A stretch of DNA of 64,000 nt, from positions 248,001-312,000 of the forward strand of contig NZ_RXFQ01000007.1 of assembly GCF_003951285.1 (NCBI RefSeq). The letters run 5' to 3'. Of this stretch, positions 26,788 through 36,075 are shown piece after piece. Numbering within the stretch: position 1 is the first letter of the stretch; each line of letters opens with the position of its first letter. The notes beneath the pieces were generated by a model. That model had not been told where the DNA came from. It ran no database searches and saw only the letters and a list, made by a program, of their open reading frames with translations. The position numbers and the translations under genes were made by a program. The DNA comes from Variovorax beijingensis. Its GTDB lineage: Bacteria; Pseudomonadota; Gammaproteobacteria; Burkholderiales; Burkholderiaceae_C.

Positions 26788-28062
26788 ATGGCGTTCCCCA
26801 GCCGGCCGAATGATGGCGAACCCCCCGTGAACGATCTCTCTCTCTTTTTGCCTTGCGCCGCCGGCGTCGAGGAATTCCTTGCGCAGGAAGTCCATGCGCT
26901 CACCGGCCGCGTCGGCCAGGACCTGCTCACGCTGCGCGGCGGCGTGCGGGTGCGCGCCGAATGGCGCGACGCGCTCAAGCTCAACCTGCACAGCCGGCTC
27001 GCCCAGCGCGTGCTGGTCGAACTGGCCCACGCGCCCTACCGCAGCGAGAACGACCTCTATGCCATCGCGAGCGGCGTGGCCTGGGAGATCTGGTTCACGC
27101 CCAAGCAGACCTTCAAGATCGAGACCACGGCGCAGCACAGCCCGCTGCAGAGCCTGAACTTCGCCACCCTGCGCATCAAGGACGCCATTGCCGACCGCTT
27201 CCGCGCCAAGGCGGGCGGCGTGCGCCCGAGCATCGAGACCCAGTGGCCCGACTGCCGCGTGTTCGCCCACCTGACCACCGAACACTGCACGCTCTACATC
27301 GACACCTCCGGCGAGCCGCTCTTCAAGCGCGGCTGGCGGCAGGACAAGGGCGATGCGCCGCTGAAGGAAACCCTGGCCGCCGCCATGCTGGCCGCCAGTG
27401 GCTGGTGGAACCCCGAAACCGGCGCCGTGGCCGCCGAGCCGCTGTACGACCCCTGCTGCGGCAGCGGCACCATCGCCATCGAGGCGGCGCAGATCGCGCG
27501 CGGCATTGCGGCCGGCTCGCTCAGGCGCTTCGGCTTCGAGAAGCTGCTGCCGTTCCAGGCGCATGTGTGGGAGGCCATCAGGAAGGAAGCCCAGTCGTCG
27601 GCGGTGCCGCGCGATGTCGCCATCTTCGGCTCCGACGTCTCGCACCGCATGGTCGACTTTGCCGAGCGCAACGCGGAGCGCGCCGGCGTCGCCGATGCCA
27701 TCGAGTTCCGCGGCGGCGATGCGCTGCAGCGCATGCCGCCGGCCGAGGGCGGGGTGATCATGCTCAACCCGCCCTATGGCGAACGCATCGAGGTCGGCGG
27801 CGTGGCGCGCTTCGGCGCCCGCGAAGCCGCGCAGACTCCGGGCGAGGGCGGCGGTGAAGGCGGCGGCGGCGAGTTCTTTCCGCAGCTCGCCACCCACTGG
27901 AAGAAGAACTACGCCGGCTGGACCGCCTGGGTGCTCACGCCCGATCTGAAGCTGCCCAGGCAGATGCGGCTCAAGGAGTCTCGCCGCGTGCCGATGTGGA
28001 ACGGGCCCATCGAGTGCCGGCTGTTCCGCTTCGACATGGTTGCGGGTTCGGCCAGGAAGTAG
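26788..28062 (+). CDS. THUMP-domain class I SAM-dependent RNA methyltransferase (RlmL N-terminal type)
   Basis: A 424-residue cytosolic RNA methyltransferase. The N-terminal ferredoxin-like and THUMP region (residues about 15-180) is followed by a Rossmann methyltransferase with DPCCGSGTIAIEAA and the catalytic NPPYGERI, diagnostic of N2-guanine methylation as in the 23S rRNA enzyme RlmL. A Gly/Glu-rich insert (TPGEGGGEGGGGE) lies just after the catalytic motif. The start is uncertain: ATG at 26788, or an in-frame GTG at 26827 that begins 13 codons later, nearer the conserved LFLPCAAGVEEFL. It is divergent from the hybrid kinase. Confidence 0.9.
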   Translation: MAFPSRPNDGEPPVNDLSLFLPCAAGVEEFLAQEVHALTGRVGQDLLTLRGGVRVRAEWRDALKLNLHSRLAQRVLVELAHAPYRSENDLYAIASGVAWEIWFTPKQTFKIETTAQHSPLQSLNFATLRIKDAIADRFRAKAGGVRPSIETQWPDCRVFAHLTTEHCTLYIDTSGEPLFKRGWRQDKGDAPLKETLAAAMLAASGWWNPETGAVAAEPLYDPCCGSGTIAIEAAQIARGIAAGSLRRFGFEKLLPFQAHVWEAIRKEAQSSAVPRDVAIFGSDVSHRMVDFAERNAERAGVADAIEFRGGDALQRMPPAEGGVIMLNPPYGERIEVGGVARFGAREAAQTPGEGGGEGGGGEFFPQLATHWKKNYAGWTAWVLTPDLKLPRQMRLKESRRVPMWNGPIECRLFRFDMVAGSARK

Positions 28063-28100
28063 CCCTGCGCGCACCTGCGGGTGCGCGATCGCACGCCACC

Positions 28101-28532
28101 ATGACCGTTCCAGAATCCGGCCTCGTCGTCATCGACACCAACATCGCGCTCGACCTGCTGGTCTTCGAAGACCCCGCCTGGGTGCCGCTGATCGCCATGC
28201 TGGCCGCGGGCGAGCTGCGCTGGCTCGCGACGGCCGCGATGCGCGTCGAACTCGAGCGCGTGCTCGGTTATCCGCTGATCGCCCGGCGCATGGCGCAGCG
28301 CGGCCTGCAAGTGCCCACCGTGCTGGCCGACTTCGATGCGCGGGTGCGCATGGTCGAAGGCGTTCCATCGCGCGCACCCTGCGTCTGCAGCGACCCCGAC
28401 GACCAGGTCTTCATCGACCTTGCGGTGGCGCACCGCGCGCTGCTGCTCAGCAAGGACCGCGCAGTGCTGTCGATGAAGAAGCGTCTGGCCTTGCGCGGCG
28501 TGGTGGTGCAGGCGGCGCTCGGGCTTTCGTAG
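28101..28532 (+). CDS. PIN-domain protein (putative ribonuclease)
   Basis: A 143-residue PIN-fold protein with the acidic residues expected for a metal-dependent RNase: VIDTNIALDLL near the start, RVELERVLGYP in the middle, and SDPDDQVFIDLAV with SKDRAVL towards the end. Such proteins are often VapC-like toxins, but no antitoxin gene is adjacent. It starts 38 bases after the RNA methyltransferase gene and precedes the Tae4 islet. It could be a housekeeping RNase or a solitary toxin relative. Confidence 0.82.
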   Translation: MTVPESGLVVIDTNIALDLLVFEDPAWVPLIAMLAAGELRWLATAAMRVELERVLGYPLIARRMAQRGLQVPTVLADFDARVRMVEGVPSRAPCVCSDPDDQVFIDLAVAHRALLLSKDRAVLSMKKRLALRGVVVQAALGLS

Positions 28533-28718
28533 CCGGCACAGTGACGGCGCATCGGCCCATGTCGCGACAACTGCACCCATGGGACCGGTCGATTGCCGCT
28601 GCGCGCAGAAATGCGCGAAAACCGGCGGATTGACAACTTCCGACTCATCGACACCTGCGAGGGGCGGTGTTAGCTTTCACTGGCGCCACCCCTTCAATTC
28701 TTGTTTCGATGGGAAAGC
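28533..28718 (+). other. Intergenic entry to the tae4 islet
   Basis: These 186 bases mark the change from the high-GC chromosome to the AT-richer islet. TTGACA at 28630-28635 could be a -35 element, but no convincing -10 follows at 16-18 bases. Nothing else was recognised. Confidence 0.3.
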
Positions 28719-29201
28719 ATGCAACCATCTTTCGCGACGCTCTGGGCGAATCATCCCAATATCAAGGGCGACGGCGCTTTGCTGGACAAGGGCGTCTACA
28801 CGGATCAATGCGCCATCAATGTGGGGGCAGCATTCATGCGATCCAGCCTGAGCCTTGAGAGCTTCCCCGGTGTCTTCTCCTGGCAGAAGGACAAGCCGAA
28901 GTACCCGATCAGGGCGCAAGAATTGGCGAACTGGCTGGATTCCGGCAAGGCCGGGCTGATGTCCCGGACCGAAAAATACACGGGAAAAGAAGGCTTCGAG
29001 AAAATCGCCAACCGCACGGGGATCGTGTTCATCCAGAACTACTGGGGCGAGGGGCGGCAAGGCGACCACATCGACCTATGGAATGGCTCGCGCATGACGG
29101 AACTCATGTCGTATCTCCGTGTTCAGTGGCATCTCTCCTGGGAAGGAGTCATCACTGACATGCGTCTGGCGCGAGCCATATGGTTTTGGCAGGTTCTATG
29201 A
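28719..29201 (+). CDS. tae4: Type VI secretion amidase effector Tae4
   Basis: A 160-residue NlpC/P60-fold peptidoglycan amidase of the Tae4 family, injected by type VI secretion into rivals, where it cuts the gamma-D-Glu-mDAP bond of stem peptides. The hallmark N-terminus (PSFATLWANHPNIKG), the catalytic Cys31 in TDQCAINVG and His117 in GDHIDLWNGSRMT are all present, and the C-terminal AIWFW segment matches the family. There is no signal peptide, as expected for a T6SS cargo. The first candidate immunity gene overlaps its stop codon (ATGA). Base composition is lower in GC than its surroundings, and no T6SS structural gene is nearby. Confidence 0.93.
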   Translation: MQPSFATLWANHPNIKGDGALLDKGVYTDQCAINVGAAFMRSSLSLESFPGVFSWQKDKPKYPIRAQELANWLDSGKAGLMSRTEKYTGKEGFEKIANRTGIVFIQNYWGEGRQGDHIDLWNGSRMTELMSYLRVQWHLSWEGVITDMRLARAIWFWQVL

Positions 29202-29440
29202 AAATCCTACTTCGCTTCGCCTGCATCGTGCTAGGGGGACTGGCGCTGAGTTTTATCGTGGCAAAGGGAGTGCTCGTTCCCATTGGCCAGTGGTACGAAA
29301 TGAACAGGGCCCAAAGCGAGAGCGATCTAACTCAAGCTTTTGTAATCGCGCTTGCGGTGCAGGCAATTTGCGCCGTCCTGGGGGGCTGGCTAGGCGACTG
29401 GGTATTTCGAAAATGGCGACAGAAGCAAGGGCATCATTGA
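29198..29440 (+). CDS. Small two-helix membrane protein A, candidate Tae4 immunity
   Basis: An 80-residue protein whose ATG overlaps the tae4 stop. Helix 1 spans about residues 4-26 (LLRFACIVLGGLALSFIVAK). A short polar loop (IGQWYEMNRAQSESDLTQ) follows, then helix 2 (AFVIALAVQAICAVLGGWLG) and a basic tail (RKWRQKQGHH). The positive-inside rule puts both ends in the cytosol and the loop in the periplasm, where Tae4 acts. Known Tai4 immunity proteins are larger soluble periplasmic proteins, so this would be a different type. Immunity is inferred from position and overlap. Confidence 0.75.
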   Translation: MKILLRFACIVLGGLALSFIVAKGVLVPIGQWYEMNRAQSESDLTQAFVIALAVQAICAVLGGWLGDWVFRKWRQKQGHH

Positions 29441-29469
29441 AAACGCGCCATATGGTCTTGGCCGGTCCA

Positions 29470-29712
29470 ATGAAAACCCCCATTCGACTGCTATGCATTC
29501 TGGCCGGAGCGATTGCACTCGGCTCTGTTTTCTACAAGCTCATCGGCCCTGTGGGTCATTGGTATGAGCTCAACTTTGCAAGGAACGACGGTGACTTGGG
29601 CCAAGCGTACATGGTCGCGCTCGCCGTTCAATTCCTCGCGTTGATAGCGGGCGGTTGGGTTGGCGACTGGGCATTTCGCAAGCGGCGGCAGAGGCCGCCT
29701 GATCGCCCGTAG
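29470..29712 (+). CDS. Small two-helix membrane protein B, paralogue of A
   Basis: An 80-residue paralogue of the preceding protein (MKTPIRLLCILAGAIALGSV, loop GHWYELNFARNDGDL, second helix AYMVALAVQFLALIAGGWVG, basic tail RKRRQRPP). The DNA just upstream (CCATATGGTCTTGGCCGG) copies the 3' end of tae4, so the duplicated unit included part of the effector gene. It starts 29 bases after gene A. The loop is the most altered part (KLIGPVGHWYELN), which may mean a different cognate effector. It has no separate effector gene. Confidence 0.72.
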   Translation: MKTPIRLLCILAGAIALGSVFYKLIGPVGHWYELNFARNDGDLGQAYMVALAVQFLALIAGGWVGDWAFRKRRQRPPDRP

Positions 29713-29744
29713 CTCATGTGGCGATCGCCGATTGGCCGAGTCCC

Positions 29745-29999
29745 ATGAAAATGCTTATTCGACTGCTCTGCATTTTGGCCGGCGCACTTGCACTCAGTTT
29801 TCTTGTTGCGAAGGTCGTGCTCGTTCCCATTGGGCAGTGGTACGAAATGAACAAAGCCCAGAGCTTCGACGATGTATCCGAGGCTTTCGTCGTCGCTCTT
29901 GCAGTGCAGGCCCTCTGCGTCATTGCCGGCGGCAGGCTCGGCGACCTCGCATTCCGCAGATGGCGGCACAAGCAACTCGGCCGCCAACAGCGCCCGTAA
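29745..29999 (+). CDS. Small two-helix membrane protein C, paralogue of A
   Basis: An 84-residue third paralogue, closer to A in the loop (VPIGQWYEMNKAQSFDDVSE) and to B in the first helix (IRLLCILAGALALS). The second helix is AFVVALAVQALCVIAGG and the tail is strongly basic (RRWRHKQLGRQQRP). The start at MKMLIR follows a degenerate version of the effector-tail segment. It ends nine bases before the convergent kinase-like gene, which marks the edge of the islet. Confidence 0.72.
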   Translation: MKMLIRLLCILAGALALSFLVAKVVLVPIGQWYEMNKAQSFDDVSEAFVVALAVQALCVIAGGRLGDLAFRRWRHKQLGRQQRP

Positions 30000-30008
30000 A
30001 AAGCGCCG

Positions 30009-30926
30009 CTAGTTCTGCAGCGCAGCGGCCGGCCCCAGGTGCCAGCGCCCCAGCAGCCGTGCCACCGCGCGCACGCGCTGCGTGTCGCGGCCCCAGCGGC
30101 GGCTGGCGGGCAGCTTCTGCGCCCATTTCATGCGCCGCGCCGCCTCGGCGATGCGCTCGCGCACTTCCCCGTCCACCTCGGCCAGCGCGGCGTGCCAGTG
30201 CTGGCCGGCGGCTTCGGGTGCGGCGGCCTCCAGCATCATGGCCGTGGAGTGCAGGTAGCTGAGCCAGTCGCGGGCCTGGCACTCGGCCAGGGTCATGACC
30301 TCGGACGGGTCGTCCTCGAAGTCGATGTAGCCGATCACGCCGTCGGGGCACTGCACCAGGTTGCGGTCGAAGGCCTGGCTCAGGTGCTGGCCGCGCACGT
30401 GCACCTTGGCGATCGCGGCCAGCCCTTCGTGCCAGACCGCGAGCAGCGCGGCCGGCCCGGACGCGGCCGCCTGGTCGAGCCGCTCCTGCAGCACGACGGT
30501 GGAGCGGCCGCTTTGGCCGAGGTCCGAGATCAGCAGGCCGTCGGGCTGCTGCGCCAGCACCGCCGGCACGCGCAGGCCCGCGGCCGCGAGTTGCCGCAGG
30601 CGCCGCGCCTCGGTGGCAATGGCGGCCTCGCCGCCCGGGTTGGGCACCGGCTTGATGATGTCCAGCCGCGCCATGCGCGCGACCGCCGCCATCACGCGGT
30701 AGCCCCACTTGCCATGGCGCGGGCCGGCCTTCTTGAGCCACACGCGCTCGCTGCCCAGGCGGTGGCTGGCCACGTTCTTCTGCTGCTTGGGCAGCATGAG
30801 GCGCAGGAACTCGGCGTAGTCGCCGGGCGCCGGCACGAAGGGCTGCGCGTCCAGGGGCGCGGGCGCGGAGGCCGCGCCCTTGGCGCTGTGCAGCCGCGCC
30901 GATGCGCCGCGTCGCAAGGGATTCAT
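30009..30926 (-). CDS. Kinase-like protein of unknown substrate
   Basis: A 305-residue soluble protein resembling the lipopolysaccharide/aminoglycoside kinase fold. There are an N-terminal lobe with LGSERVWLKKAGPRHGKWGY, a middle block LRVPAVLAQQPDGLLISDLG, a catalytic-like HVRGQHLSQAFDRNLV and a metal-binding-like GYIDFEDDPSEVMT. A HxxD/N and DFE pairing of this kind is typical of Kdo- or Bud32-type kinases. Its ATG overlaps the stop of the FMN glutamate-synthase-like gene by four bases, so they are coupled. The family is uncertain and the substrate unknown. Confidence 0.65.
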   Translation of the reverse strand: MNPLRRGASARLHSAKGAASAPAPLDAQPFVPAPGDYAEFLRLMLPKQQKNVASHRLGSERVWLKKAGPRHGKWGYRVMAAVARMARLDIIKPVPNPGGEAAIATEARRLRQLAAAGLRVPAVLAQQPDGLLISDLGQSGRSTVVLQERLDQAAASGPAALLAVWHEGLAAIAKVHVRGQHLSQAFDRNLVQCPDGVIGYIDFEDDPSEVMTLAECQARDWLSYLHSTAMMLEAAAPEAAGQHWHAALAEVDGEVRERIAEAARRMKWAQKLPASRRWGRDTQRVRAVARLLGRWHLGPAAALQN

Positions 30927-32647
30927 GCGGCCAGCGGAAGGTTCGACACCAGGCCGTGCGGCCCTTGCGTCAGGGGCTGGAAGCTCTCGGCACTGGCCAG
31001 CGGCCAGTAGGTGCGGAACACGTTGTGCTGCTTGTCGAGCGGGCCGAGCAGCGCGCCCGGCTGCACCTGCATCACCAGGTTGCTCAGGAGGCGCACCTCG
31101 GTGTCGGAGATGCGCCGCACGATGTGGTGCGCCGTGATCTGCTGCGGATGGTCGAGGCCCGCGGCCTGCACCAGCTCCTGCAGCGCGTGCAGCGTGCTGC
31201 GGTGGAAGTTGCGCACGCGCTCGGCCTTGGTCGGCACCACCAGCGCCTGCTGGCGCACCGGGTCCTGCGTGGTCACGCCGGTGGGGCAGTGGCCGGTGTG
31301 GCAGCTTTGCGCCTGGATGCAGCCCAGGGCCATCATGAAGCCGCGCGCCGCATTGCACCAGTCGGCGCCGAGCGCCATCATGCGCGCCACGTCGAAGGCG
31401 GTGATCACCTTGCCCGCGCACCCCAGCTTGATGCGGTGGCGCAGGTTCACGCCGATGAGCGTGTTGTGCACCAGCAGCAGGCCTTCCTGCAGCGGTGCGC
31501 CCACGTGGTCGCTGAACTCGACCGGCGCGGCGCCGGTGCCGCCCTCGGCGCCGTCGACCACGATGAAGTCGGGCGTGATGCCGGTCGCCTGCATCGCCTT
31601 GACGATCGCGAACCACTCCCACGGATGGCCGAGGCAGAACTTGAAGCCGGTCGGCTTGCCGCCCGAAAGCTCGCGCAGCCTGGCGATGAAATGCATCATC
31701 TCGATGGGCGTGGTGAACGCGCTGTGCGACGAGGGCGAAACGCAGTCGATGCCGATCGGCACGCCGCGCGCGGCCGCGATCTCGGGCGTGACCTTGGGCG
31801 CGGGCAGCACGCCGCCGTGCCCGGGCTTGGCGCCCTGGCTCAGCTTGATCTCGATCATCTTCACCTGCGGATCGCGCGCGTTGGCGCTGAAGCGCTCGGC
31901 ATTGAAGGTGCCGTCTTCGTTGCGGCAGCCGAAGTAGCCGGAGCCGATTTCCCAGATCAGGTCGCCGCCATGCACGCGGTGGTGCTGAGAGATGGAGCCT
32001 TCGCCGGTGTCGTGCGCAAAGCCGCCCAGCCTGGCGCCCTGGTTGAGCGCGAGGATCGCATTGGCCGACAGCGCACCGAAGCTCATGGCCGAGATGTTGA
32101 ACACGCTCGCGCTGTACGGCTGGGTGCAGGGATGGTGCGACGCCCCGGCCGCGCCCGATGGCGGCGGGTTCGTGTCGGCGGTATGCGGCGTGCCGCCGAT
32201 CACGATGCGGAAATCGTGGATCTCGAGCTTGGTAGGCTGCATCGAGTGGTTGATCCACTCGTAGCCCGCGATGGTCACGTCGAGCTGCGTGCCGAAGGGC
32301 CGGTTGTCGGGCTCGCCCTTGGCGCGCTGGTACACCAGCGAGCGCTGCGCGCGCGAGAACGGGGCGGCCTCGGAGTCGCTCTCGATGAAGTACTGCCGCA
32401 TTTCCGGCCGGATGAATTCGAGCAGGAAGCGCAGGTGGCCGATGACGGGGTAGTTGCGCAGGATGGCGTGGCGCGCCTGCCGCAGGTCGTGCACGCCGGT
32501 GCCCGAAAGCACCGCGAAGACGGCCACGCCCACCCAGGCCAGCCACAGGTGGGGCGACACCAGCACCAGGGCGATGCAGGCCGCCAGGCCGACCACGCAC
32601 AGGGCGAAGGCGCTGTAGCGCGTCGGAAACGGAATAATCGTGGGCAT
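30923..32647 (-). CDS. FMN-binding glutamate synthase family protein
   Basis: A 574-residue protein with two N-terminal membrane helices ([35 protein letters not shown]) followed by the FMN-binding TIM barrel of the large glutamate synthase subunit. Conserved segments include [42 protein letters not shown] and the iron-sulphur cysteines in [15 protein letters not shown]. It lacks the glutaminase domain, so it is not a complete glutamate synthase. Stand-alone members probably oxidise or reduce an amino acid or imino acid at the membrane. It is coupled to the kinase-like gene downstream. Confidence 0.9.
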   Translation of the reverse strand: MPTIIPFPTRYSAFALCVVGLAACIALVLVSPHLWLAWVGVAVFAVLSGTGVHDLRQARHAILRNYPVIGHLRFLLEFIRPEMRQYFIESDSEAAPFSRAQRSLVYQRAKGEPDNRPFGTQLDVTIAGYEWINHSMQPTKLEIHDFRIVIGGTPHTADTNPPPSGAAGASHHPCTQPYSASVFNISAMSFGALSANAILALNQGARLGGFAHDTGEGSISQHHRVHGGDLIWEIGSGYFGCRNEDGTFNAERFSANARDPQVKMIEIKLSQGAKPGHGGVLPAPKVTPEIAAARGVPIGIDCVSPSSHSAFTTPIEMMHFIARLRELSGGKPTGFKFCLGHPWEWFAIVKAMQATGITPDFIVVDGAEGGTGAAPVEFSDHVGAPLQEGLLLVHNTLIGVNLRHRIKLGCAGKVITAFDVARMMALGADWCNAARGFMMALGCIQAQSCHTGHCPTGVTTQDPVRQQALVVPTKAERVRNFHRSTLHALQELVQAAGLDHPQQITAHHIVRRISDTEVRLLSNLVMQVQPGALLGPLDKQHNVFRTYWPLASAESFQPLTQGPHGLVSNLPLAA

Positions 32648-32702
32648 AGAAATAGTGTCGACCGGAGCCTGCTGCATCATAGAGGGCTGCCCCGAACTTG
32701 CC

Positions 32703-33477
<775 letters not shown>

Positions 33478-33485
<8 letters not shown>

Positions 33486-34719
33486 CAGCGGCCCCGCCAG
33501 CGCACGGCTGACGCCACGCACGGCGTGGGTCATGGTGCTGGCGCTGTGCGCCGGCGTGGCGCTCAGCCAGGCCTTCCGCACCGTGGGCGCCATCATGGCG
33601 AGCCCGCTGCAGGCCGACTTCAGGCTGTCGGCCCAGGCGCTGGGCATTTTCTCGGGCGCCTTTCATTTCGCCTTTGGTGCGATGCAGCTCTTCATGGGCA
33701 TCGGCATCGACCTGCATGGCGTGCGGCGCACGGTGCTGGTGGCCTTTCCGGTCGCCATCGCGGGCGCGCTGCTGTCGGCGTTCGCGCCGAGCTACGCGGT
33801 GCTGGTGGCGGGACAGGCGCTGATCGGCATCGGCTGCGCACCGGCCTTCCTGGTGTGCACCGTGTTCATTGCGCGGCACTTTCCCGCCGCGCGCTTTGCC
33901 ACCGTCTCGGGCCTGGTGCTGGCCATCGGCGGCCTGGGCATGCTGGCCACCGGCACGCCGCTCGCGTGGCTGGTGCAGGCGTATTCGTGGCGCGCGGGCT
34001 TCCTGGTGCTGGCCGTGGCCTCGGCGCTGGCGTGGCTCGCGATCTGGCGCTGGGTGCGCGAGCCCGCCTCGGCCGTGCCGCAGGTGAACGAGTCGATTCC
34101 CGAGGCCATCCGCCAGTTCGGCGCGCTGCTCGCGATGCCCCACACGCTCGGCATCGTGGTGCTCGGGGCCGTGACCTACGCCGCCTTCATCTCGCTGCGC
34201 GGGCTCTGGCTCGGGCCGCTCATGATGGAGCGCCACGGCTACTCGCTGGTGCAAAGCGGCAACGTCGCCATCGCGGTGTCGGTGATCTCGCTGTTCGGTG
34301 CGCCGCTGTTCGGCCGCTTCGACCGCGACGGCGCCGCGCGCCGCCGCTGGATCGTGGTCTGCGCGCTCGGCTATGCGGCGCTGTTCGCGCTCATCGCCTT
34401 CACGCACTCGGCCTGGCTGGACATCGGCGGCATGGTGCTGATCGGCGTGCTCTCGGGCTTCATCGTCTGGCAGTACGCCGACGTGCGCGTGGCCTACCCG
34501 GCGACGCTCACGGGCCGCGCGATGGCGGTCTTCACCATGGCGATGTTCCTGGGCGTTGCGCTCATGCAGTGGGGTACCGGCGTGGCGGCCTCGGTGGCCG
34601 CGGCGCATGGCGGCGATCCGCTCACGGCCGTGCTGGCCACCATTGCCGCGCTGCTGCTGCTGGGCATCGCGGCCTTCGCCTGGCTGCCCGCGCCGAAGGC
34701 GCAAGCCCTCAGATCTTGA
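33478..34719 (+). CDS. MFS transporter, paralogue of the one at 2676-3914
   Basis: A 413-residue major facilitator permease with twelve predicted helices and the loop motif [20 protein letters not shown]. It starts with GTG within the end of the YecA-family gene. It is similar along its full length to the MFS protein at 2.7-3.9 kb; shared stretches include [17 protein letters not shown], MPHTLG and RGLWLGP. The last 11 bases overlap the end of the convergent GNAT gene. The substrate is unknown. Confidence 0.87.
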
Positions 34720-35023
34720 AGGCGCGCTGGATGTCCGGCCGCACGAGGTCGGCGTACTCGCGGTGCTTGCGGATATAGCCCGCAATGAACTGGCACACCG
34801 GAATCACATGCAGCCCCCTGGCGCGCGCCTCGTCGAGCACATGCCTTGCAATGCCCGAGCCCACGCCCTTGCCTTCGTGCTCGGGCAGCACCTCGGTGTG
34901 GGTGAACATGATGGCGTCGGTCAGCAGGTTGTATTCGGCGTAGGCCGCGAGCTGGCCCTCGAGCGCCGCTTCATAGCGGTGCAGGGCTTCGTTGTTGGTG
35001 ATGGCAAGGTTGCTGTTGCTCAT
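34709..35023 (-). CDS. GNAT-like N-acetyltransferase (YjdJ/COG2388 type)
   Basis: A 104-residue minimal GNAT-fold protein. The acetyl-CoA loop is HTEVLPEHEGKGVGSGIARH, followed by the Cys segment HVIPVCQFIAGYIRKH typical of the small COG2388 group. Substrates of this group are not established. The start at MSNSNLAITNN overlaps the stop of the SnoaL-like gene upstream by four bases, so they are coupled. It overlaps the 3' end of the convergent MFS gene by 11 bases. Confidence 0.88.
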   Translation of the reverse strand: MSNSNLAITNNEALHRYEAALEGQLAAYAEYNLLTDAIMFTHTEVLPEHEGKGVGSGIARHVLDEARARGLHVIPVCQFIAGYIRKHREYADLVRPDIQRAFKI

Positions 35024-35526
35024 GGTTGGCGTGCGAGATAAGTGGCGAGATTGGCGGCCGCGGTGGCGCGTACCTTGTTGCGCAGCATCGGCGTCCAGCC
35101 GAGCAGCAGGCCCGGTGCACCCAGCGCCTGGCGCGACCAGGTCCAGAAGGCAAAGCTGTCGCGGTGGGTGGCAATCAACCCGTCGGGCGTGAAGCCGAAG
35201 CGCGCATCGACGCTGTTGTCGACCAGCCGGCCGGTGGCGCTGAAGCGGTAGTGCGCGTCCCAGTGCGCCTGGCCGCTGGTGTCGTCGGCGTGCACGTCGC
35301 GCCAGGTCAGCCGCCAGACGTCGGCGCCCTTGGCCTTGGTGGCATTGCAGAGCATGCGCCACATGCCGCCCACCTGGTGCCGGCCGCGCAGCGAGAAGGC
35401 CTCGTCGTCGAAGGCCGCATCGCTGGCGTAGCAGGCGGCCATGGCGGGGGCGTCGAGCCTGGAGAAGGCCTCGTAGAAGCGTTCGATGGTCTGGGCATTG
35501 GCGGCTGCGGCTGCTGATGTCGTCAT
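35020..35526 (-). CDS. SnoaL-like/NTF2-family protein
   Basis: A 168-residue protein of the nuclear-transport-factor-2 fold, a cone that binds small hydrophobic ligands. The N-terminal helices (NAQTIERFYEAFSRLDAPAM) and the strand AHWDAHYRFSATGRLVDN fit the SnoaL-like group, which includes isomerases, hydrolases and proteins of unknown role. No specific active site can be called. It is translationally coupled to the GNAT gene and lies one base from the end of cinA on the same strand. Confidence 0.82.
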   Translation of the reverse strand: MTTSAAAAANAQTIERFYEAFSRLDAPAMAACYASDAAFDDEAFSLRGRHQVGGMWRMLCNATKAKGADVWRLTWRDVHADDTSGQAHWDAHYRFSATGRLVDNSVDARFGFTPDGLIATHRDSFAFWTWSRQALGAPGLLLGWTPMLRNKVRATAAANLATYLARQP

Positions 35527-35527
35527 G

Positions 35528-36070
35528 TCATGGGGCCTTCGTTGTGGTGCCGGGATGCGGGCCGAGCAGGCCCACCAGTGTCTGCAGGGCGTAGTGCACC
35601 GTGGCCGCGCGCACGGCGGCGCGGTCGCCGTCGAAGCGGCGGCGCTCGGTGCGCACCTGCCCGCCGACCGACCAGCCGAACCACACGGTGCCGACCGGCT
35701 TGTCGGGGCTGCCGCCGGTGGGGCCGGCCACGCCGGTCACGGCCACCGCGGCGCGCGCTGCCGAATGTGCGATGGCGCCTTCGGCCATGGCGCGCGCCAC
35801 CGGCTCGCTGACCGCGCCATGGGCTTCGATCAGCGCGGCATCGACGCCCAGCAGTTCGGTCTTGGCGGCGTTGGAATACGTGACGAAACCGCGCTCGAAC
35901 CAGGCACTGGAGCCCGCGAGCTCGGTGCATGCGCCGGCAATGAGCCCGCCGGTGCAGCTTTCGGCCGTGGCCAGCATCCAGCCCTTCTTCAGCAGCAGTT
36001 CGGCCGCGGCCGCGACGAGCGAGGGCGTGTCCTGGTCGGCAAGAGAATTCCCCGGGGTCGAAGGTTCCAT
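35528..36070 (-). CDS. pncC: CinA-family nicotinamide-nucleotide amidohydrolase
   Basis: A 180-residue stand-alone CinA C-terminal domain (PncC), which deamidates nicotinamide mononucleotide to nicotinic acid mononucleotide in pyridine-nucleotide recycling. Signature blocks are MLATAESCTGGLIAGACTEL, FERGFVTYSNAAKTELLGV and VAVTGVAGPTGGSPDKPVGT. Start MEPSTPG at 36070 is used; an ATG at 36082 that overlaps the pgpA stop is equally possible. Sitting directly after pgpA is the usual order in beta-proteobacteria. Confidence 0.93.
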   Translation of the reverse strand: MEPSTPGNSLADQDTPSLVAAAAELLLKKGWMLATAESCTGGLIAGACTELAGSSAWFERGFVTYSNAAKTELLGVDAALIEAHGAVSEPVARAMAEGAIAHSAARAAVAVTGVAGPTGGSPDKPVGTVWFGWSVGGQVRTERRRFDGDRAAVRAATVHYALQTLVGLLGPHPGTTTKAP

Positions 36071-36075
36071 CAAGT

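Noticed and set aside
28660-28690. A GTTAGC-containing imperfect hairpin before tae4 that resembles an integron attC site
   Set aside because: The core does not fit GTTRRRY, no second core is present, and there is no integrase nearby.
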